DNA of 64,000 nucleotides from Sediminibacterium salmoneum NBRC 103935 (GTDB lineage Bacteria; Bacteroidota; Bacteroidia; Chitinophagales; Chitinophagaceae): NCBI RefSeq assembly GCF_000511175.1, contig NZ_KI866530.1, positions 2,200,353 to 2,264,352 of the forward strand, read 5' to 3'. Shown piece by piece: positions 9,150 to 17,622 of this stretch (position 1 is its first letter; each line of letters starts with the position of its first letter). The notes under the pieces were generated by a model. It saw only the letters and a program-made list of their open reading frames with translations, ran no database searches and was not told where the DNA came from. The position numbers and the translations under genes were made by a program.

Positions 9150-10474
9150 TTGGTGCCCGGCTTATCTTTATTCTCTGTAGGTTTTTGCCTATTTCCTGGT
9201 TGTATTCTATTTTGTTGACCTGGTCTATTTTGATTTTGCCTTGATTGATTAGGTCTGGACTGATTTGAACCGCCTTTATGTGAAGGGCGATTCCCTCTTA
9301 ACTGGCCTGGTCTGGATGCTCTTGGCGCATATTCCGGAGCGGCCCCAAAAGATTCTGGAACAGGAATTTTCTCAACAGGTTTACCCAATAATTCTTCTAT
9401 CTGCAAAAACTTTCTTTGTTCTGGTTCACTGATAAAAGTGATAGCTGTGCCGGAAGTGGCAGCACGGGCTGTTCTTCCAATACGATGTATATAATCTTCT
9501 CCGTCATTGGGTACATCGTAGTTAATTACCAGCTCAATTTCTTCAATATCAATTCCGCGACTGAGAATATCTGTTGCTACCAGAATTTTTAGTTTTCGGT
9601 TTCTGAAATCCTGCAACACCTGTTCTCTCTTGTCTTGTACTAAATCAGAATGAATTTCTTCTACAGATAATTTAGCACGTTTTAATTCAGAAGCGAGTTG
9701 TTTTACATTTTGCTTTTTAGAGCAGAATATAATGACGCGGGTATATGTTTGGTGTGTTAACACATATTTAATCAGCGGAATCTTTTGTGGCTCATATACC
9801 ACATAAGCCTGTTGCAATATTTGCTCCGGTGGTTTAGAAACTGCAATATTTATTTCAGCAGGATTATTCAATAATTTTCTGGCCAGCTCTCTCATTTTCT
9901 GAGGCATGGTTGCAGAAAACAAAAGACTTTGTCTTTGTTTGGGAAGGAAGGATATGATTTTCATGAGATCATCATGAAAGCCCATGTCGAGCATTCTGTC
10001 AGCCTCATCCAATACCAGATATTGTACTTCCTGCATTTTTACATAGCCCATATTTAAATGAGCAATCATTCTGCCAGGTGTACAAACCACCATGTCCACC
10101 CCGCTACTTAATGCTTTCTTTTCAGCAGTAAATGAACTTCCATCACCACCTCCATATACAGCAATACAACTTATATCGGTAAAATAACCCAGCCCTTCCA
10201 TGGTCTCAGAAATTTGAATAGCCAGTTCTCGGGTTGGAACAATAATCAAGGCATTAATATGATGAGCCGAATGTGGCTGCGTCAACATTTTATGAATAAT
10301 CGGCAATAAAAATGCCGCCGTTTTGCCCGTTCCGGTTTGTGCAGATGCAATAATATCTCTCCCTTCAAGTATGGGTTGAATCACCTGCGCCTGAACAGGA
10401 GTGGCTGTTTCATAGCCCATGGCATCAATCCCCTCCAGCAGTTTTTCAGTTAAACCGAGTTCTCTAAAATTCAA
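9146..10474 (-). CDS. DEAD-box RNA helicase, RhlE-like
   Basis: 442 residues with the full DEAD-box set: Q motif (ATPVQAQ, 24-30), Walker A ASAQTGTGKT (43-52), PTRELA, TPGR, DEAD (about 156), SAT, and motifs V and VI (TDILSRGIDIEEI, HRIGRTAR). The C-terminal tail (about 380-442) is a low-complexity Arg/Gln/Asn/Pro-rich extension (SRPNQSRQNQNRPGQQN) typical of RhlE proteins that remodel RNA and ribosome precursors. The last bases overlap the end of the convergent lactonase gene by 4 bp. Confidence 0.93.
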   Translation of the reverse strand: MNFRELGLTEKLLEGIDAMGYETATPVQAQVIQPILEGRDIIASAQTGTGKTAAFLLPIIHKMLTQPHSAHHINALIIVPTRELAIQISETMEGLGYFTDISCIAVYGGGDGSSFTAEKKALSSGVDMVVCTPGRMIAHLNMGYVKMQEVQYLVLDEADRMLDMGFHDDLMKIISFLPKQRQSLLFSATMPQKMRELARKLLNNPAEINIAVSKPPEQILQQAYVVYEPQKIPLIKYVLTHQTYTRVIIFCSKKQNVKQLASELKRAKLSVEEIHSDLVQDKREQVLQDFRNRKLKILVATDILSRGIDIEEIELVINYDVPNDGEDYIHRIGRTARAATSGTAITFISEPEQRKFLQIEELLGKPVEKIPVPESFGAAPEYAPRASRPGQLRGNRPSHKGGSNQSRPNQSRQNQNRPGQQNRIQPGNRQKPTENKDKPGTN

Positions 10475-10499
10475 AATGATATATAATTAAGTAAACTAA

Positions 10500-11291
10500 T
10501 TAAGCTCCGAGTTTTTTGATCTCTTCGTGTAATACATCTTTGGCCAACTCGAAGTACTTTTTAAACAATTGCAAAGAAGGGGGTATGGTTTCCAGCTTTT
10601 CCAGTTTCTTGGCATTTACTTCCATTGTATTGGCCAATGTATGCATGTCTGGGACCCTTACTACAGATAAGGAGGATTTTGCGTAGTGAGCAGACTTGTA
10701 AAAGTTTTCCCAGTTCTCAGCCGCCATATCATCTTCCATTTTCTGTATGCTTTCCGGCATACTTTCCAGAAACATGTTGATGATGGTAGTTTTGTATTCA
10801 TTATCACCTTCTGCCAGTTCATTCAGCATGTCTAAATCAACGGCAACCGTAGAAACGGTATCTGGTGCTTTTACCCCAAAATTGGCATTATTGGGTTTTA
10901 CAGGAGGGGGTGCATTGAATATTTCATCCAGGGTTTTATATAATGCTTCCAGTCCAAATGGCTTTGCCAGACAGGCATTCATGCCCATACGGGTAAACTT
11001 GTCGCCTTCTGCCCTGCTGCTCCAGCCGGTCATAGCAATAATAGGAATCTCCTTATTAATCTCAGCCCTGATGATTTGAGTGGCTTCAAATCCATCCATT
11101 TCAGGCATATTAATGTCCATCAAAATCAGGTCATAGGGATTTTGCTTGAGCATTTCAATAGCTTCTGCACCATTACCGGCAATGTCAAAGCTGGCTCCAG
11201 TAACGTTTAAGGAGTGTGTGATCAACTTTTGATTCACAAAGTCGTCTTCTGCTATTAAAATTCTTTTTCCCTTTAAAAAATCCGTGTTCAT
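10500..11291 (-). CDS. Response regulator receiver fused to Hpt phosphotransfer domain
   Basis: 263 residues. Residues 8-125 form a receiver domain with acidic pocket EDD (15-17), phospho-acceptor Asp59 (LILMDINMPEMDG), Thr88 and Lys110 (LAKPFG). Residues about 150-260 form an Hpt-like bundle with His202 in SAHYAKSSLSV, in place of the canonical HxLKGSS. There is no DNA-binding output domain, so it is probably a relay protein for a hybrid kinase encoded elsewhere. Confidence 0.88.
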   Translation of the reverse strand: MNTDFLKGKRILIAEDDFVNQKLITHSLNVTGASFDIAGNGAEAIEMLKQNPYDLILMDINMPEMDGFEATQIIRAEINKEIPIIAMTGWSSRAEGDKFTRMGMNACLAKPFGLEALYKTLDEIFNAPPPVKPNNANFGVKAPDTVSTVAVDLDMLNELAEGDNEYKTTIINMFLESMPESIQKMEDDMAAENWENFYKSAHYAKSSLSVVRVPDMHTLANTMEVNAKKLEKLETIPPSLQLFKKYFELAKDVLHEEIKKLGA

Positions 11292-11467
11292 CCAATTCGT
11301 TTTACGTGCTACGAGCCATAAATATAAATTTTATATGGCGTTTATCGTGAAAATTGTGAAAATACCCTGCATTATAACCCCATTTGACTAATTTTTAACC
11401 AATCGGATGCATTCATTTTGATTATTTTTGCAGCCTTGCAAGGGGAATAATCTTGCAATCAACCAAA

Positions 11468-12202
11468 ATGAAAAGAATATTTCTATTAATTGCTACGCTT
11501 GTAGGCCTTGAGGCTGCTGCTCAAACCACTGAAACAACAAAAAAAGATTGGAGTAAAATTGACCTGAGTGGACGTTCCAAAGACCACTTTATGATTCAAT
11601 ATGGTTCTGACAGCTGGACAAACAGACCCGACAGCGTAAGAACCGGAAATGGTTTTAGCAGACATTTCAACTTCTATGTAATGTTCGACAAGCCATTTAA
11701 AAACAATAAGAAATTAAGTCTGTCTTACGGTGCAGGTATTGGATCCAGCAATATTTTCTTTGATAACGTAAACGTTAATATCAAAGCAAATGCGGCTCGT
11801 CTTCCTTTTACTATTGCAGATAGCATCAACCATTTTGATAAATTTAAAGTAACCAATATCTTCCTTGAAATACCCGTTGAACTGCGTTACTACACCAATC
11901 CGGAAAATCCGGCCAAGTCCTGGAAATTCGCAATTGGTGCCAAATTGGGTACTCTTTTAAGAGCACATACCAAGGGTAAAAACCTGGTTGACAAAAACAA
12001 CCAAACTGTTTATGGTAATAGCTTTGTTCAGAAAGAAGTAACCAAAAAATATTTCAACGGAACCTCACTGGCTATCACAGGTCGTGTTGGATATGGTATT
12101 ATCGGTTTACAGGGAAGCTACTATATCAGTTCGGTTTTAAAAGACGGTGCTGGCCCTTCTATGAACAGATTTTCATTAGGTATTTCAATTAGCGGATTAT
12201 AA
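11468..12202 (+). CDS. Outer-membrane beta-barrel protein (PorT/porin-like family)
   Basis: About 244 residues from the ATG at 11468 (MKRIFLLIATLVGLEAAAQ, signal peptide); a TTG at 11453 is less likely. After the signal comes a run of amphipathic strands with aromatic girdles (LSLSYGAGIGSSNIFF, YGIIGLQGSYYISSVL), ending FSLGISISGL, as in Bacteroidota porin-family barrels. It starts 10 bp before hflX. The function is unknown beyond its outer-membrane location. Confidence 0.8.
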   Translation: MKRIFLLIATLVGLEAAAQTTETTKKDWSKIDLSGRSKDHFMIQYGSDSWTNRPDSVRTGNGFSRHFNFYVMFDKPFKNNKKLSLSYGAGIGSSNIFFDNVNVNIKANAARLPFTIADSINHFDKFKVTNIFLEIPVELRYYTNPENPAKSWKFAIGAKLGTLLRAHTKGKNLVDKNNQTVYGNSFVQKEVTKKYFNGTSLAITGRVGYGIIGLQGSYYISSVLKDGAGPSMNRFSLGISISGL

Positions 12203-12211
12203 TTCAACCCA

Positions 12212-13399
12212 TTGATAGAAAAAAAACAACTGATTTCCGTTGAGGAGAAAGCCGTTCTGGTGGGTGTGATCTTAAAAGATCAGACTACAGAACAGGCAGA
12301 AGAATACCTGGATGAGCTGGCATTTTTATCGGAAACAGCAGGTGCAAAAACCGTTAAACGTTTTACCCAAAAACTGGCACACCCCGACAGCAGAACCTTT
12401 GTAGGAAAAGGGAAACTTGAGGAAATTAAAGATTATCTGAACGGTAAGAATATTACCCTTGTTATTTTCGACGATGAATTAACCGGTTCTCAGATTTCCA
12501 ATATTGAAAAGGAACTCAATGTTAAAACCATTGACCGAAGCGATTTAATCCTGGATATTTTTGCGCGCAGAGCAAGAACCGCTCAGGCAAAAGTGCAGGT
12601 AGAACTTGCCCAGTATCAGTATTTGCTACCCAGACTAAAAGGGATGTGGAAACACCTGGAAAGACAGGGAGGTGGTATTGGTACAAGAGGTCCTGGTGAA
12701 ACTGAAATTGAAACAGACCGTCGTATTGTAAAAGACAAGATAGCTTTACTGCGCAAGCGTTTGAGCGAAATTGACAAACAGTCTTTTACGCAACGGAAAG
12801 AGCGAGGCGAATTTATAAGAGTAGCATTGGTGGGCTACACCAATGTGGGCAAGAGCACACTGATGACCGTGTTAAGCAAGAGTGAAGTATTTGCAGAGAA
12901 TAAACTGTTTGCCACACTGGATACCACCACGCGCAAAGTGGTTTTTGAGAATACGCCTTTTTTATTGAGTGATACAGTAGGGTTTATCAGAAAACTTCCG
13001 CACCACCTGGTAGAGAGTTTCAAAAGCACACTTGACGAAGTTAGGGAAGCAGATATACTACTACACGTAGTGGATATTTCGCACCCCCAGTACGAAGACC
13101 AGATTGGTGTTGTAAACAAAACCCTCCAGGAATTAAAGGCATTTGAAAAGCCCATGCTGACCATTTTCAATAAAATGGATCTATACGTTCAGAAGAACTT
13201 TGATGAGTGGCTGGAAGATTCGGTGAAAGAAGAAATATTAAAGGACCTGAAAGACAAGTGGGATTTAGCCACCAATGGGAACTGTGTATTTGTATCAGCA
13301 ACGGAAAAACAAAACCTGGATGCATTAAGAGATATAATTCTTGAGAAGGTCCGGGAACTGTATACCATCCGCTATCCCTACAAAACCATGCTGTACTAA
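12212..13399 (+). CDS. hflX: GTPase HflX
   Basis: 395 residues from a TTG start (M-IEKKQLISVEEKAVLVGV). No ATG lies near the conserved N-terminus. It has the HflX N-terminal domain (DSRTFVGKGKLEEI), the glycine-rich linker RQGGGIGTRGPGETEIETDRR, and a GTPase domain with G1 GYTNVGKST (about 208), G3 DTVGFIRKLPHHLVESF, G4 NKMD and G5 SATEK. HflX splits stalled or heat-damaged ribosomes. The Rieske gene begins on the base after the stop codon, so the two are translationally linked. Confidence 0.95.
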   Translation: MIEKKQLISVEEKAVLVGVILKDQTTEQAEEYLDELAFLSETAGAKTVKRFTQKLAHPDSRTFVGKGKLEEIKDYLNGKNITLVIFDDELTGSQISNIEKELNVKTIDRSDLILDIFARRARTAQAKVQVELAQYQYLLPRLKGMWKHLERQGGGIGTRGPGETEIETDRRIVKDKIALLRKRLSEIDKQSFTQRKERGEFIRVALVGYTNVGKSTLMTVLSKSEVFAENKLFATLDTTTRKVVFENTPFLLSDTVGFIRKLPHHLVESFKSTLDEVREADILLHVVDISHPQYEDQIGVVNKTLQELKAFEKPMLTIFNKMDLYVQKNFDEWLEDSVKEEILKDLKDKWDLATNGNCVFVSATEKQNLDALRDIILEKVRELYTIRYPYKTMLY

Positions 13400-13753
13400 T
13401 TGGAAGAAAACGATTATAGTTGGATTAAAATCGCCGATTCAGCGAATGAGCTGCCCTGGCAGAGCAACCAGATGTGCATTGTAGAAGCAGATGGCAAGAA
13501 ACTCACTTTAGCAGTTAAGGATTCTCAGATTTTTGCCTTTGCCCACAAATGCCCGCATGCCAGTGGTATAATGGCAGACGGTTTTATAGATCCTGCCGGG
13601 AATGTGGTTTGCCCGCTGCACCGATACCGGTTCTCCTTGCAGAATGGCCGCAACACCAGTGGTGAAGGGTACTTTTTAAAAACCTACCCGGTGAAACAGG
13701 GGCCGGATGGAATTTTTGTTGGCTTTAAAAAGGGCTTTTTTGCGAATTTTTAA
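13400..13753 (+). CDS. Rieske [2Fe-2S] ferredoxin-like protein
   Basis: 117 residues. The cluster ligands are visible as C-x-H (CPHASG, about 51-53) and C-x-x-H (CPLHRYRF, about 71-74), so it is a small soluble Rieske protein resembling NirD or dioxygenase ferredoxins. It starts with TTG immediately after the hflX stop. No partner oxygenase or reductase is nearby, so the electron acceptor is unknown. Confidence 0.9.
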   Translation: MEENDYSWIKIADSANELPWQSNQMCIVEADGKKLTLAVKDSQIFAFAHKCPHASGIMADGFIDPAGNVVCPLHRYRFSLQNGRNTSGEGYFLKTYPVKQGPDGIFVGFKKGFFANF

Positions 13754-13762
13754 TGGAATTTT

Positions 13763-13792
13763 TTTGTAGGAATAGATAATCCCCTATTTTTG
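13763..13792 (+). promoter_or_regulatory. Bacteroidota-type promoter of tRNA-Asn
   Basis: TTTG at 13763-13766 and TATTTTTG (TAnnTTTG) at 13785-13792, separated by 18 bp, match the Bacteroidota sigma-A consensus (-33 TTTG, -7 TAnnTTTG). The tRNA begins 20 bp downstream. Confidence 0.75.
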
Positions 13793-13811
13793 CAACCCCG
13801 AAAGGGGAAAT

Positions 13812-13885
13812 TCCTCCTTAGCTCAGTTGGTTAGAGCATCTGACTGTTAATCAGAGGGTCTCAGGTTCAAGTCCTGAAGGGGGAG
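13812..13885 (+). tRNA. tRNA-Asn (GTT), integration target
   Basis: Cloverleaf with acceptor TCCTCCT/AGGGGGA, D arm GCTC/GAGC, anticodon stem TCTGA/TCAGA with loop CTGTTAA (GTT, Asn), and T arm TCAGG-TTCAAGT-CCTGA. The T loop is canonical. Its 3' half, from 13839, is duplicated at 33342-33389, the far end of the integrated element. The tRNA therefore stays intact, with its 3' half supplied by one copy of the att core. Confidence 0.95.
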
Positions 13886-13886
13886 C
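13839..13886 (+). repeat. attL core: 48-bp direct repeat, left copy
   Basis: Starts TCTGACTGTTAATCAGAGGG and ends AGGGGGAGC. Identical to 33342-33389 over 48 bases; the flanking bases differ (a/t before, t/c after). It covers the tRNA-Asn anticodon arm, T arm and acceptor 3' strand, the classic target of tyrosine recombinases. Confidence 0.92.
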
Positions 13887-13896
13887 TTAAAAAATC

Positions 13897-13930
13897 AGCC
13901 ACTTACGACGATTAGTCTTGAGTGGCTTTT
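13897..13930 (+). terminator. Hairpin with T run after tRNA-Asn, inside element
   Basis: AGCCACT (13897-13903) pairs with AGTGGCT (13921-13927), followed by a run of Ts. The element supplies a replacement terminator for the tRNA it entered. The original tRNA terminator is probably the separate hairpin at 33401-33425. Confidence 0.75.
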
Positions 13931-13932
13931 TT

Positions 13933-13958
13933 ATTTGCACCACGATTTGCACCACAAA
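13933..13958 (+). repeat. Left arm-type integrase site (26-bp double repeat)
   Basis: Two tandem units of TTTGCACCAC, 12 bp apart, identical over 26 bp to 33196-33221 and in the same orientation. It lies 46 bp inside the left att core. Such paired repeats inside both ends are typical arm-binding sites of tyrosine recombinases; the integrase binding itself is inferred. Confidence 0.7.
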
Positions 13959-14169
13959 ATGAGCCTTATCGTCTCCAATGCTTGAATAGTTTGTGCGAAT
14001 ACTGAATCTTTATATTCTTGGTTTTTGGGTTTAATATCTTTATTAATTATGGACAATTTTTAAAACCCGAGGATAGTAACCGATTTTAAGAATCAAATAA
14101 ATATTAAAAGAACCCAATAGAAGAATTACAGTTTTTATAGCCAATTTAAAGGCAAATGGAATTCATGAA

Positions 14170-14751
14170 CTAAATGTTATACCTAAAATAATGACCCCAT
14201 CGTCCCATTCCCGTACCTCCAAAATTTGCATCAGTTACGTTAAATAATTGAGGTAAGAGCATCAAATCACCATTTGTTGCCTCAGTTTTATATAAATGAA
14301 GCAATGATATATATAAAGCTGCAACTGAATTCAGACAATTTTTTAGGGTAGCTTTATCAAAATGAATATGACGTTCATGCTTAACTTTATTATATGCTTT
14401 CCACCATTCAGGTGAAGCCGCAGCTTTCCAATCAATCCAAGGTTCAAGTGTTAAACCAAATCTTGGTATTAAGACCTTAAATCCGCAAAAAGTAGGAATA
14501 GCTGGTGTTATTTCATTAAAATATGTATTAATGTTCTCAGCGCTTGAAGCTGGATTTATAACCAAACATAATTGTTTCAAAACAACATCTACTTCTGAAG
14601 ACGCTGCAAAAAGAATTCTTGCTATTTCTAGCGAAAAAGTAGAATCATTATTTCCAATAAAATCGACATATCGAGACAATTTTGCTAAATCCTCTTCAAT
14701 TGCTAAAAAATAATTCCAATGCAATAAAGTTGGTTGTCGATCAATTCCCAT
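14170..14751 (-). CDS. HEPN-like hypothetical protein
   Basis: 193 residues, all-helical in pattern. The segment EWWKAYNKVKHERHIHF (about 115-131) carries the N-x-x-K-H-x-R arrangement seen in several HEPN and HEPN-like families, where the Arg/His pair forms an RNase centre or a degenerate binding site. There is no signal or TM segment. It lies 148 bp downstream of the PIN gene on the same strand and could be co-expressed with that operon. The family call is tentative. Confidence 0.5.
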   Translation of the reverse strand: MGIDRQPTLLHWNYFLAIEEDLAKLSRYVDFIGNNDSTFSLEIARILFAASSEVDVVLKQLCLVINPASSAENINTYFNEITPAIPTFCGFKVLIPRFGLTLEPWIDWKAAASPEWWKAYNKVKHERHIHFDKATLKNCLNSVAALYISLLHLYKTEATNGDLMLLPQLFNVTDANFGGTGMGRWGHYFRYNI

Positions 14752-14899
14752 AAAAGTTAATTATATATCAAAAATAAATAACATTAATAGTATATCATAG
14801 ACCTTTTAATACTTGATTTATTAATTTTAATGATTTTGCAACTTCAACTAACCAAGTCAACCAGTCAAAATTTGACAAATTATCAAAACTGCTAGAAAA

Positions 14900-15499
14900 T
14901 TATGGGCGTTTTATTTCTATGGCAGACTTTACACGCTCAATTAATGTCTGGTTGTAAGTTAAAATCTGGACGTCTTCCACATAAAAGTCTCCATCGTCCG
15001 TAACTATTGGATATCCATTTGTCTTTGCTTGTAAATAATAATATTGGTCATTGAAATCAAGAGAAAGCATTGGACTTTGTAAAATTTGAGCAAGGCCTAT
15101 CTTGCCACCAAGATCGTCACTTACTAATATAAAAATTGAGCTAAATGAATCAATATCATCACAAATATTAATGTAATCATTTTTGTAATCTTTCGATACT
15201 CGATAAACTTGTTTATAATATGATTTAGGAGGAGAATCTTGTTTCTGTTTTTGGCAAAATCGCTTATATGAAACGTCATGCAAATAACGATTTATTACTT
15301 CAGAGAGTAGAAAGGCGGTAATAATAATTTTCGGTTGATTGGGGTCTTTTTTAAATCGTTCAACGAACGAAAGATATTTCTCGTCCCTCCTTGAAAGATT
15401 AATTGGGGGTTTTAATATTTTCAACCAAAGATTTGCATCAAAGAAATAGGCAGGACCAAGATTAATAACACTATCTATATGGACGACATTATATGCCAT
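14900..15499 (-). CDS. PIN-domain protein (putative RNase effector)
   Basis: 199 residues with the PIN-fold acidic residues in order: Asp21 in FFDANLWLKIL, Glu67 in ITAFLLSEVINRYL, Asp148/Asp151 in SLDFNDQYYY, and Asp168-Asp171 in IVTDDGDF. Metal-dependent ssRNA cleavage is expected from the family. The start codon is 3 bp from the stop of the STAS-like gene, which implies translational coupling. It is not paired with a classical VapB-type antitoxin; the upstream STAS and GHKL proteins may take the control role (inference). Confidence 0.8.
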   Translation of the reverse strand: MAYNVVHIDSVINLGPAYFFDANLWLKILKPPINLSRRDEKYLSFVERFKKDPNQPKIIITAFLLSEVINRYLHDVSYKRFCQKQKQDSPPKSYYKQVYRVSKDYKNDYINICDDIDSFSSIFILVSDDLGGKIGLAQILQSPMLSLDFNDQYYYLQAKTNGYPIVTDDGDFYVEDVQILTYNQTLIERVKSAIEIKRP

Positions 15500-15502
15500 C
15501 CG

Positions 15503-15823
15503 TTATTGAGCAGTGACAAGTGTCATGTCATTTTTTGACATAACTGCATTGAATCTCACCTCTTCAACTTTTGATAAAAGATTAGAGAGCATTCCTGGGT
15601 TAAGTATGATTATGCTATCGACTACATCAGGTTCGTAAATAAGATACATTTTCCCGATTGATGCATTTAAAAACTGAGTGGAACAGCGCTCGATACCTTC
15701 AAAAGAGAGTTCAACCTTTTCGCCTTGTTTATAAAACTGTTCTAACAGAGGGAATATTTGTAATCCCTCGTTATGGAATGCAGCAATTGTGCTTTTTAAA
15801 ATATCAGAAACAAGGATTTTCAT
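15503..15823 (-). CDS. STAS-like protein (DUF4325 type)
   Basis: 106 residues. The central VELSFEGIERCSTQFLNASIGKMY (37-60) follows the DUF4325/STAS-like pattern: a strand, an S/T-x-x-F loop, and a helix with a small-residue start. In anti-sigma switches the equivalent loop carries the phosphorylated Ser/Thr of the anti-anti-sigma factor; Ser48/Thr49 here are candidates. It lies between the GHKL ATPase gene and the PIN gene on the same strand, 110 bp after the ATPase. Its role as a phospho-switch is an inference. Confidence 0.7.
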   Translation of the reverse strand: MKILVSDILKSTIAAFHNEGLQIFPLLEQFYKQGEKVELSFEGIERCSTQFLNASIGKMYLIYEPDVVDSIIILNPGMLSNLLSKVEEVRFNAVMSKNDMTLVTAQ

Positions 15824-15933
15824 ATAATATAAACGCAGTTTTTGTAAAAAAAGTTGTGTACGAATACCTCATTTTTCACAATATATGGATATAAGATAAC
15901 AAAATTAATACCAATAATCAAATAAAAAAAGCC

Positions 15934-16779
15934 CTATTGCCTAAAAAAAAGATTAATTGTTGTACCTACAAAGGGAGTTAAAAGAACACGACCACCCTTG
16001 AAAGCCAATGTGTTATCGTATGAAGAAGACCAATACCCGTTCCCAGAAATAATATCTAGATTACCCCTGTTTTTCTGTACATATTTATACATACTAGTCA
16101 AACCCAGGCTGCCAGGTGTTTGGTCAAAATATAACTTAGTGCTATTACCTAATAGTGTCCAAAGGATAGCATCAAGGTCTGTTTTAATTTCTCCTTGTGT
16201 AGCGATGTGTATTTTCGGCAAAAAACCCTCTCCGATATCAACCATAGTTAATTTTAGTGTCTTGATTTTGGGATAATACTGCCCAGCAATGAAAAAGGGG
16301 TCTTTCGTGTTAGCATGATGATTAGAATTGCAGAATATTTCTAACAGATCATCTTGAATCTGTTCTACAATTTCTGGAACCATCCATGGCATACCTCTAT
16401 GTTTGATTAGTTGTTCTTTGATATATCCACAGAACCCATCTTTATCATTGCATTCAAACTGTTTATTTGGAACAGTGCTTCTTTGTATATCATCAGCATC
16501 TGTTCCATCAGAAAAAAAACCATTTCGAAAAAGAATATCAAACTTACTCCTTACAAACTGCAAGTCAGCTGCAAATGTTAAATTCTGCTCTTTACTAAGT
16601 TTATATAACATAGCATTAAATAAGGAAGAAAGATTTGCATCCACCCATTTAAGGTCATAAAAATCAATATGTATTGTAGTATTTGAAAAGTCACGACAAA
16701 AGTGATAAAAACTAGTTAATTGCTTATACCCGTTAAAATCGGTTTCAATGTAATCTGTTAATTTATAAACAGGTACCAT
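15934..16779 (-). CDS. GHKL ATPase with STAS-like N-terminal domain
   Basis: 281 residues. The N-terminal part (about 30-75, IHIDFYDLKWVDANLSSLFN) resembles a STAS domain. The C-terminal half has GHKL motifs: N box EIFCNSNHHA (147-156), G1 VDIGEGF (180-186) and a G2-like PGSLGL (222-227). There is no dimerisation His, so it is more like an SpoIIAB-type anti-sigma kinase than a sensor histidine kinase. It is the first gene of the STAS-like/PIN operon. I propose that it phosphorylates or binds the STAS protein to gate the PIN nuclease (inference). Confidence 0.72.
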   Translation of the reverse strand: MVPVYKLTDYIETDFNGYKQLTSFYHFCRDFSNTTIHIDFYDLKWVDANLSSLFNAMLYKLSKEQNLTFAADLQFVRSKFDILFRNGFFSDGTDADDIQRSTVPNKQFECNDKDGFCGYIKEQLIKHRGMPWMVPEIVEQIQDDLLEIFCNSNHHANTKDPFFIAGQYYPKIKTLKLTMVDIGEGFLPKIHIATQGEIKTDLDAILWTLLGNSTKLYFDQTPGSLGLTSMYKYVQKNRGNLDIISGNGYWSSSYDNTLAFKGGRVLLTPFVGTTINLFFRQ

Positions 16780-17378
16780 CTAATTAATTGGGGTTTTGAA
16801 GTTTACCTAAAATAGATTTTAAGTTTAGAATAAGAAAATAACCAATAAAAATAATCAAAAAAACAAAAACTTAATTGAATACTAAATAAAACAGTTTTAA
16901 TATTAATTGAGACTAAAAGGCTAATTTCAACGGAATGTCCTTAGAATAGCTATTTAAAAGGATTTAAAGTAGTACTCAATCAGAAACATAAGGTCAGAAA
17001 AAGCTTAAACTAGATGACTGTTTAGCTTTAATAAGAATAACTACCTCCTGATATTTCAAATATGGAATATTTAAACATTATATAGTTAAACCGCTAAAAA
17101 ACGGAGTGGTTCTAGTGAAAATACGATATTGAAACCATAGGATTTTGTAGACTTCTATTGCATGAAGAATGAAATACGCAGCATGATTTTTTACCTTCTT
17201 GCGGAGAAAATAATTACCCCGCAGCGAGCTGCTATGTTATTAGAGGAACTATACAATTCAATGGAATTTGAATTCTGTTTAAACTAGCGCATACCCTTTA
17301 TAGTACCCGATATTGAGGTAGGTATTTCAACCCCCCTCTGATTTTTCTTTATCCCACTTTCTAGAGTACACTCCCAGT

Positions 17379-17414
17379 GATACCCCCACTCAATGTTGAG
17401 AGTGTTTGGGTATC
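17379..17414 (+). other. Strong two-part hairpin in non-coding region
   Basis: GATACCC (17379-17385) pairs with GGGTATC (17408-17414), and inside it CACTC (17387-17391) pairs with GAGTG (17400-17404). No T run follows, so it is not a plain terminator. It could be part of a structured RNA or an origin element. Confidence 0.5.
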
Positions 17415-17558
17415 CCCCGTGTTTAAGCTATTCCAAATTGCCACTGCAGAGGCATTTGTCTACATATCACTTTTAAACATTCATTTATGAAAGCACTTGT
17501 TATGTGCCTGTCCCAAGAGATTAGGGATGGGTAGCCACTTCATGCGTATATGTAAACG

Positions 17559-17592
17559 AAAAAAGCAGAGCTGTTCGAGAGCCCTGCTTTTT
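17559..17592 (+). terminator. Terminator-like hairpin before the Sak4-like gene
   Basis: AAAAGCAG ... CTGCTTTT with an inner GC pair and a T run, ending 30 bp before the ATG at 17623. It may end an upstream leader transcript or act as an attenuator. Similar hairpins stand in front of the next genes of this module. Confidence 0.6.
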
Positions 17593-17622
17593 CTATTTGT
17601 AAACAATACAAATTATTAATGT

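Larger units (their letters stand above)
16780..17622. other. 843-bp non-coding stretch between the two element arms
   Basis: No convincing ORF on either strand. It separates the minus-strand GHKL/STAS/PIN cluster from the plus-strand Sak4/DUF3871/RadC module, so it should hold at least one promoter in each direction. It contains the hairpin at 17379-17414 and a terminator-like hairpin at 17559-17592. A replication origin or non-coding RNA is possible but unproven. Confidence 0.5.
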
